A stretch of DNA of 46,308 bases, taken from assembly GCA_964387095.1 (NCBI GenBank), contig CAYLVH010000004.1, positions 1 to 46,308 on the forward strand, read 5' to 3'. Origin of the DNA: JAJQBJ01 sp964387095. Lineage in GTDB: Bacteria > Bacillota > Clostridia > Oscillospirales > Oscillospiraceae. The notes beneath the pieces are model-generated. The model was not told the DNA's origin and did not search any database. It worked only from the letters and a program-made list of their open reading frames with translations. Positions within the stretch are counted from its first letter, which is position 1; every line of letters begins with the position of its first letter. Shown here piece by piece: positions 42,344-46,308 of this stretch. Position numbers and translations under genes: made by a program.

Positions 42344-42694
42344 TTATTCCTCCGGCGGCAGGATCCGGTAGCCAAGCTTTAGTATCAGCTTCAGCGTCTC
42401 CTGGCTGGTGCGCCGGTCATATTCCCGCTCCGACTCAGACAGCTGGTCATAGGGAACCATGCAGGGGGTCACTTTTTGGCTGTCGTCCCGGTGTGTGCCA
42501 TAGCGCCAGCCCTCCTGATAGCGGCCCAAGCCCCACACCTCATGGGTGTTGGCGGCTAAAAGCTCAGCCAGCTTCTGCAGTTCCTGGGGCAGTTCCACAC
42601 TGCTGGTGTCGATGGGGGAGGGGACATAGTCCAGGAAAGAATCCTTCATATCGCGTTCCAACTTCCTTTCAGCTTTTCTATGGGGGTACATCAT
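42344..42694 (-). CDS. Stand-alone RyR (ryanodine-receptor repeat) domain protein
   Basis: 116 residues, minus strand, with GGAGG 9 bases before the ATG. After a basic N-terminus it is almost entirely one RyR domain: PSPIDTSSVELPQELQKLAELLAANTHEVWGLGRYQEGWRYG, seen in blocks, then PCMVPYDQLSESEREYDRRTSQETLKLILKLGYRI. These blocks match the eukaryotic and prokaryotic RyR repeat pattern (P-x-D-T, NxHE-W, GWxYG, PyxxL-E-xD). The function of bacterial RyR domains is not established; ligand sensing linked to nucleotide-based systems has been suggested in comparative genomics. It is divergent from the NDT-like gene at 42909. Confidence 0.88.
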   Translation of the reverse strand: MMYPHRKAERKLERDMKDSFLDYVPSPIDTSSVELPQELQKLAELLAANTHEVWGLGRYQEGWRYGTHRDDSQKVTPCMVPYDQLSESEREYDRRTSQETLKLILKLGYRILPPEE

Positions 42695-42810
42695 CTGTAC
42701 TGCCCTCCTGACATTATTAATCTATCACAGATTTTGGGAAAAGCAAATAGTTCCGGGAAAAAGATTCAAAAAAATTAGCGGGATCGGGAGCGGAAAAATT
42801 AGGCGTAAAG

Positions 42811-42883
42811 TTGAAAAGGCGAAGAAATGTTGATATATTATATGTAGATGAGAGAAACCAGGTGCACCGCTAGATGGTACACC
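42811..42883 (+). promoter_or_regulatory. Promoter and leader hairpin of the NDT-like gene
   Basis: TTGAAA (42811-42816), 17 bases, TATATT (42834-42839). The leader then has an 8-bp hairpin with one mismatch, GGTGCACC (42861-42868) with GGTACACC (42876-42883), ahead of the AAGGAGGAGG ribosome site. Confidence 0.65.
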
Positions 42884-42908
42884 CCGTTATGCTTAAGGAG
42901 GAGGAACT

Positions 42909-44591
42909 ATGAGCGAACGTACGAAGATCTGCTATGCGATCATGCCCTACGGAAGCACAAGCCAGGATCTGCAAGACCATTATGAACTGGTATTCCAGCT
43001 GCTGATCAAGAACCCAGCTGAAGCCCAGGGCTATCAGGTCATCCGGGAGGATCACTTGGGTCAGCCCGGAGACATTACCAGAAACATCATGCGCCATCTG
43101 GCAGAGGGGGCGCTGGTTGTGGCAGATGTCTCGGGCCTGAATTGGAATGTAGCCTATGAGTTGGGTGTTCGCCATGCTCTGGTCAAGGGTGGAACCATTT
43201 TGCTCTGCGACAACGAGACCAAAATGCCCTTTGATATCTCCAACTTGAAGGTGATTGTCTATAACCGCCAGAGTCCGGTCAGCCGTCTGAAGAGCGTCCA
43301 GGAGGAAATGACCCTGGCCATCCAGCACCGGGAAGAGGAGCCCATGGATCCGGACAACATTATCCATGATATTTATCCCTTCGAGGACTTTATGATCAGC
43401 TATCTGGAGGGCGGCGATGCCGATATGCAGGCCCAGATGATCTCCATGTCGGAGCAGTTGGAGAAACTGAAGCAGGAGAATAGCCGCCTTCGTGCCCGCC
43501 TGGCCCAGGGCGGCTTGGCCGAAGATGAGGAGGAGAAGGTTCTGGACATCGGCGCCAGCATTGAACAAGCTCTGCAGTCCATGGAGTATTCCGGCACCCG
43601 CTTGACCTATACCCTCCGGGACGCCCTGGCGGAGGAGCACCCCGATTATCAGAAAATCGGCAATATCCTCAAGATGGGGTTGACCGAAGGCTACTTGACT
43701 GAGGCGAATTTCCGCAGTCTGTACTTCATGTTCAGACGCAAGAATATTCCCCAGCTGACCAGTCTGATCCTTGAGGTGGCGGCTCAGCGTTTCCCCTACA
43801 GCCTGGACTTCAAGAGCTATCTGGCCGACCTGTATTCTGACAGCTATCAGACCAGAGACAAAGCCCTGCGCTATGCCAATGAAGTGCTTCAGGTGTCTGT
43901 GGAGGACGGCGTCTATACCACCGACTGCCGCAAAATTGACTCTGATCAGCTGGCCAGCTGCTTGAACGCCTATATCGGTTTGGGCCGTTATGATATCATT
44001 ATCCAGATTGCGCCCCAGCTGATGGAGATCCTGCCCAAGCACCGGGAAATGCTGATGCGCAACTTGGCCGTGGCCTACCGTCAGATCGGAGAAGTGACCA
44101 AGCAGTATGAGATTCTCACCCGGCTGCTCAACGAGTATCCTTCCAATGATGTCAATCACTACCGCGTCTACCAGTATTACAACACCAACGGTGATAATGA
44201 CCAGGCCTATTATCAAATGGAGGTGGCCTCTGCGCTGGATCCTGACGATTTGGATTACATCTTTGGGCTGGCAGGCTACATTATGGACTACCGTATGGCC
44301 CACAATGACAGCGGTATGAGAACCAAGCTGACCCGCAATGAGTGCATCGCGGTTATGGTGCCATTTATGATGCACGCCATGGAGGTTGAGACCAGCCAGG
44401 ATACCTTCGACCGCTGCAAGGACTTCCTGAACCGCAACCAGGCTAAGAAGTATATCTCCCAGATCCTTCAGTGGGTCAAGGACGGCATGCCCAAGTATGG
44501 CATTGAGGGCTTGGATTACAGCGCGGTTGACCACATCATCGCCCTCAGCGAGAATCTGGACGAGGAGACCTGTGCCCGGATCAAGTTCTGA
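42909..44591 (+). CDS. Nucleoside-deoxyribosyltransferase-like domain fused to a helical-repeat region
   Basis: 560 residues, cytoplasmic. The N-terminal domain (about 5-130) has a Rossmann-like NDT/TIR-like pattern: CYAIMPYG (12-15 MPYG), then EGALVVADVSGLNWNVAYELGVRHAL (72-90, broken here by family spacing). Glu84 lies where NDT relatives keep an active-site Glu (inference). A coiled coil follows (about 175-205, ISMSEQLEKLKQENSRLRAR). The C-terminal 300 residues are helical with TPR-like rhythm (LASCLNAYIGLGRYDIIIQIA, RNLAVAYRQIGEVTKQYEIL, YRVYQYYNTNGDNDQAYYQM). Proteins pairing such N-domains with TPRs occur in predicted signalling or conflict systems. Actual substrate is unknown. Confidence 0.8.
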   Translation: MSERTKICYAIMPYGSTSQDLQDHYELVFQLLIKNPAEAQGYQVIREDHLGQPGDITRNIMRHLAEGALVVADVSGLNWNVAYELGVRHALVKGGTILLCDNETKMPFDISNLKVIVYNRQSPVSRLKSVQEEMTLAIQHREEEPMDPDNIIHDIYPFEDFMISYLEGGDADMQAQMISMSEQLEKLKQENSRLRARLAQGGLAEDEEEKVLDIGASIEQALQSMEYSGTRLTYTLRDALAEEHPDYQKIGNILKMGLTEGYLTEANFRSLYFMFRRKNIPQLTSLILEVAAQRFPYSLDFKSYLADLYSDSYQTRDKALRYANEVLQVSVEDGVYTTDCRKIDSDQLASCLNAYIGLGRYDIIIQIAPQLMEILPKHREMLMRNLAVAYRQIGEVTKQYEILTRLLNEYPSNDVNHYRVYQYYNTNGDNDQAYYQMEVASALDPDDLDYIFGLAGYIMDYRMAHNDSGMRTKLTRNECIAVMVPFMMHAMEVETSQDTFDRCKDFLNRNQAKKYISQILQWVKDGMPKYGIEGLDYSAVDHIIALSENLDEETCARIKF

Positions 44592-44613
44592 TCCATTGTC
44601 CTAAAGAAAATCC

Positions 44614-44646
44614 AAACTGGCGCAGTTTCAGATTGCGCCAGTTTTT
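44614..44646 (+). terminator. Terminator after the NDT-like gene
   Basis: An 11-base perfect stem (44614-44624 with 44634-44644) followed by a T run that ends at 44646. Confidence 0.9.
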
Positions 44647-44683
44647 GGCGTGTATCAAGCAGAATACGAGGAGTTTTCCACCC

Positions 44684-45823
44684 ATGGAACATGTAAACGA
44701 AGATAAAACTGAAATCAACCTGGAAGAGCTGAACCATCTGAACCCCGGTGGCTACAAGCTGGTGGATATCCGGGACGAGTCCGCCTATCAATACGGCCAT
44801 ATCACCGGGGCGGTCCATGTGCCCACCCAGCGGCTGCGGCAAGAGGGCGGCGCTGTTTATCCCGGCAAGCTGCTGGTGCTCTGCTGCAAGAGCGGCCATA
44901 TTAGCCAGCAGCTGGCCCAGGAGCTGCGGGGCCAGGACGTACCCGCCGTCAGCCTGGCCGAGGGCTATTACGGCTGGATGCGCCAGCAGCTAACCCAGGA
45001 GAACCGGGCGGAACGGGCGGAGCTTTCCATCCGTAAGAAATTCCATAGGGAGCTCTGGAGCAAATTTGTCAAGGCCATTAAGGACTATGACTTGGTGCAG
45101 CCTGGGGATAAGATTGCCGTGTGTATTTCCGGCGGTAAGGATTCCATGCTCATGGCCAAGCTGTTTCAAGAGCTAAAACGGCACCGGAAATTTCCCTTCC
45201 AGGTGGTGTTTCTTGTGATGGACCCGGGCTATAGTCCAGAGAACCGGGAGATCATCGAAAAGAACGCGGTGAGCCTAAACGTGCCCATCAGCGTGTTTGA
45301 GAGCGACATCTTTCGTTCTGTGTTCCATGTGGAGAAGTCCCCCTGTTACCTGTGCGCCCGCATGCGGCGGGGGCACTTGTATAAGGAGGCCCAGGCCCTG
45401 GGCTGCAATAAAATCGCCCTGGGCCACCACTATGATGATGTGATTGAGACCATCCTGATGGGGATGCTTTACGGGGGCCAGGTGCAGACGATGATGCCAA
45501 AGCTGCACTCCACCAATTTCCCCGGCATGGAGCTGATCCGCCCCATGTATCTGATCCGGGAGAAGGATGTGAAGCGGTGGCGGGACTATAATGACCTGCA
45601 CTTCATCCAGTGCGCCTGTAAGTTCACGGAAACCTGCTCCCCCCATGGCACCGGCAACAGCACCTCTAAGCGCCTGGAGATCAAGCACCTGATCCAGGAG
45701 CTGAAAAAGGTAAATCCCCAGGTGGAGGCAAACATTTTCCGCAGCATGGAGCATGTGAACCTGGGCACTATCATTGCCTGGAAGGACAGTGAGGGAACAC
45801 ACCACTTCCTGGACAAATATTAG
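44684..45823 (+). CDS. Rhodanese-TtcA fusion: predicted tRNA sulfur-transfer enzyme
   Basis: 379 residues from ATG 44684 (GAGGAG about 11 bases upstream). Residues about 12-100 are a rhodanese domain (LVDIRDESAYQYGHITGAVHVP) with candidate persulfide Cys68 in LCCKSGHIS. Residues about 125-379 are a TtcA-like ATP pyrophosphatase: PP-loop CISGGKDS (149-154), CxxC at Cys221/Cys224 (CYLCARMRRGHLY), GHHYDDVIETILMGMLYGG, and Cys310/312/318. TtcA makes 2-thiocytidine at tRNA position 32 using an Fe-S cluster held by such Cys. The fusion would deliver sulfur in cis (inference). It could modify another base, since clostridial TtcA-like paralogs are diverse. Confidence 0.88.
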   Translation: MEHVNEDKTEINLEELNHLNPGGYKLVDIRDESAYQYGHITGAVHVPTQRLRQEGGAVYPGKLLVLCCKSGHISQQLAQELRGQDVPAVSLAEGYYGWMRQQLTQENRAERAELSIRKKFHRELWSKFVKAIKDYDLVQPGDKIAVCISGGKDSMLMAKLFQELKRHRKFPFQVVFLVMDPGYSPENREIIEKNAVSLNVPISVFESDIFRSVFHVEKSPCYLCARMRRGHLYKEAQALGCNKIALGHHYDDVIETILMGMLYGGQVQTMMPKLHSTNFPGMELIRPMYLIREKDVKRWRDYNDLHFIQCACKFTETCSPHGTGNSTSKRLEIKHLIQELKKVNPQVEANIFRSMEHVNLGTIIAWKDSEGTHHFLDKY

Positions 45824-45844
45824 GAGAGAAATAGAGATAGATTC

Positions 45845-45887
45845 AGCACCCACGGAAGGAGGCGTTCCTTTGGTGGGTGCTGTTATA
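45845..45887 (+). terminator. Terminator after the rhodanese-TtcA gene
   Basis: AGCACCCAC (45845-45853) pairs perfectly with GTGGGTGCT (45873-45881), with extra inner pairing, followed by a weak GTTATAT tail. Confidence 0.7.
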
Positions 45888-45905
45888 TAAAGAATTGCGG
45901 TTGGG

Positions 45906-46251
45906 TCACTTCTCCAGGACCTCAGCGGTGACGTTAATGCTGGATTCCGCACCGCAGATGGCGGTCAGGTTCTCCAGGCCGGCTAGAAACATACAGCCCA
46001 GCAGGTTGCCCAACCAGATCACCACCAGGGAGATCAGGTATCCCGGCTTGTTATCAAAGATGTAACAGGCCCCGCTAGTGAATAGGCTATGGCCCCGGGT
46101 GCAGATGGTAAACAGGCCAATGGCGAAAACCAGCGCCCCACCACGTTGCCCCCGGGAAATGTATCCTTCAGGCGCAGAAAGCGGTTCCGCCCAAGCCAAT
46201 GCAGAATCCCGCCACAATTGCGTATAAAAATTCCCTCAGATAATTTCTCAT
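45906..46251 (-). pseudogene. Frameshifted and truncated formate/nitrite transporter-like gene
   Basis: From ATG 46251 (AAAGGTG upstream) the minus strand reads MRNYLREFLYAIVAGFCIGL then GGTAF, where one C appears lost. The next frame gives FLRLKDTFPGGNVVG, then one G appears lost in a G run. The third frame continues ALVFAIGLFTICTRG and ACYIFDNKPGYLISLVVIW, GNLLGC to a stop after ICGAESSINVTAEVLEK. All of this matches formate/nitrite-transporter-like proteins in order. Only about 110 of the usual 250-plus residues remain, so it is broken both by two indels and by C-terminal loss. Confidence 0.78.
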
Positions 46252-46308
46252 ATCCGGTTACACCTTTCATTTCTTTTGCGCAATACAATCATACCAGATC
46301 CCAGGAAA

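Noticed and set aside
42268..42711. 147-residue plus-strand gene after the Na/Pi cotransporter
   Set aside because: It lies opposite the RyR gene, which has a strong ribosome site and a clear domain; it also runs through the bidirectional terminator.
42870..44534. 554-residue minus-strand open frame opposite the NDT-like gene
   Set aside because: Shadow of the plus-strand gene, which has a good ribosome site, promoter and recognisable domains.
1..46308. CRISPR array, rRNA genes or intact insertion sequence
   Set aside because: No short regularly spaced repeats, rRNA motifs, or transposase were found on either strand.

Overview
The window looks like a chromosome segment from a spore-forming gut clostridium, most likely the family Oscillospiraceae (Flavonifractor/Intestinimonas/Oscillibacter-like). 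This is an inference from gene content: a Firmicutes-type tig-clpP-clpX-lon-ysxC block, a SpoIVFB-like M50 protease beside the clostridial TIGR03960/TIGR03936 pair, a tyrosine T-box, a divergent clostridial-type guaB, moderately high GC and strong AGGAGG ribosome sites. No rRNA, tRNA, CRISPR array or intact insertion sequence was seen.

Left part (1-12300). A large secreted S-layer-homology protein with two giant repeats opens the window. A structured, apparently attenuated leader then precedes a complete branched-chain amino acid ABC transporter operon (livJ-livH-livM-livG-livF), followed by an orphan lipoprotein. Between 12500 and 14000 lie a decayed phage holin and a GNAT acetyltransferase on the minus strand.

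Housekeeping core (14000-34300). SpoIVFB-like protease, B12-type radical SAM protein and DUF2344 partner, rplS, rbgA, rnhB, yraN, an M19 dipeptidase, thrC, a phosphoesterase, tig, clpP, clpX, lon, ysxC, a zinc-ribbon protein and guaB. A tyrosine-specific T-box then controls a small membrane protein and tyrS. The genes are tightly packed, many overlapping by 4-8 bases; strong hairpins lie between clpP and clpX and immediately before lon.

Accessory right part (34300-46308). A visibly AT-richer module holds a membrane-anchored Hanks-type kinase, a divergent helix-turn-helix protein (with a 17-bp tandem repeat between them) and a zinc-ribbon/DUF4352 surface protein. After a nitroreductase relic comes a phosphate module: PhoP-like regulator, PhoR-like kinase and a Na/Pi cotransporter with Pho-box-like repeats in front of it. 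Next are a stand-alone RyR-domain protein divergent from a nucleoside-deoxyribosyltransferase-like/helical-repeat protein (a possible nucleotide-sensing or conflict pair), a rhodanese-TtcA fusion, and a frameshifted, truncated formate/nitrite transporter at the edge.

The best candidates for something undescribed are the kinase/HTH/DUF4352 module, the RyR plus NDT-like pair, and the T-box-controlled small membrane protein. All functional claims rest on motif recognition by eye; no database search was run.
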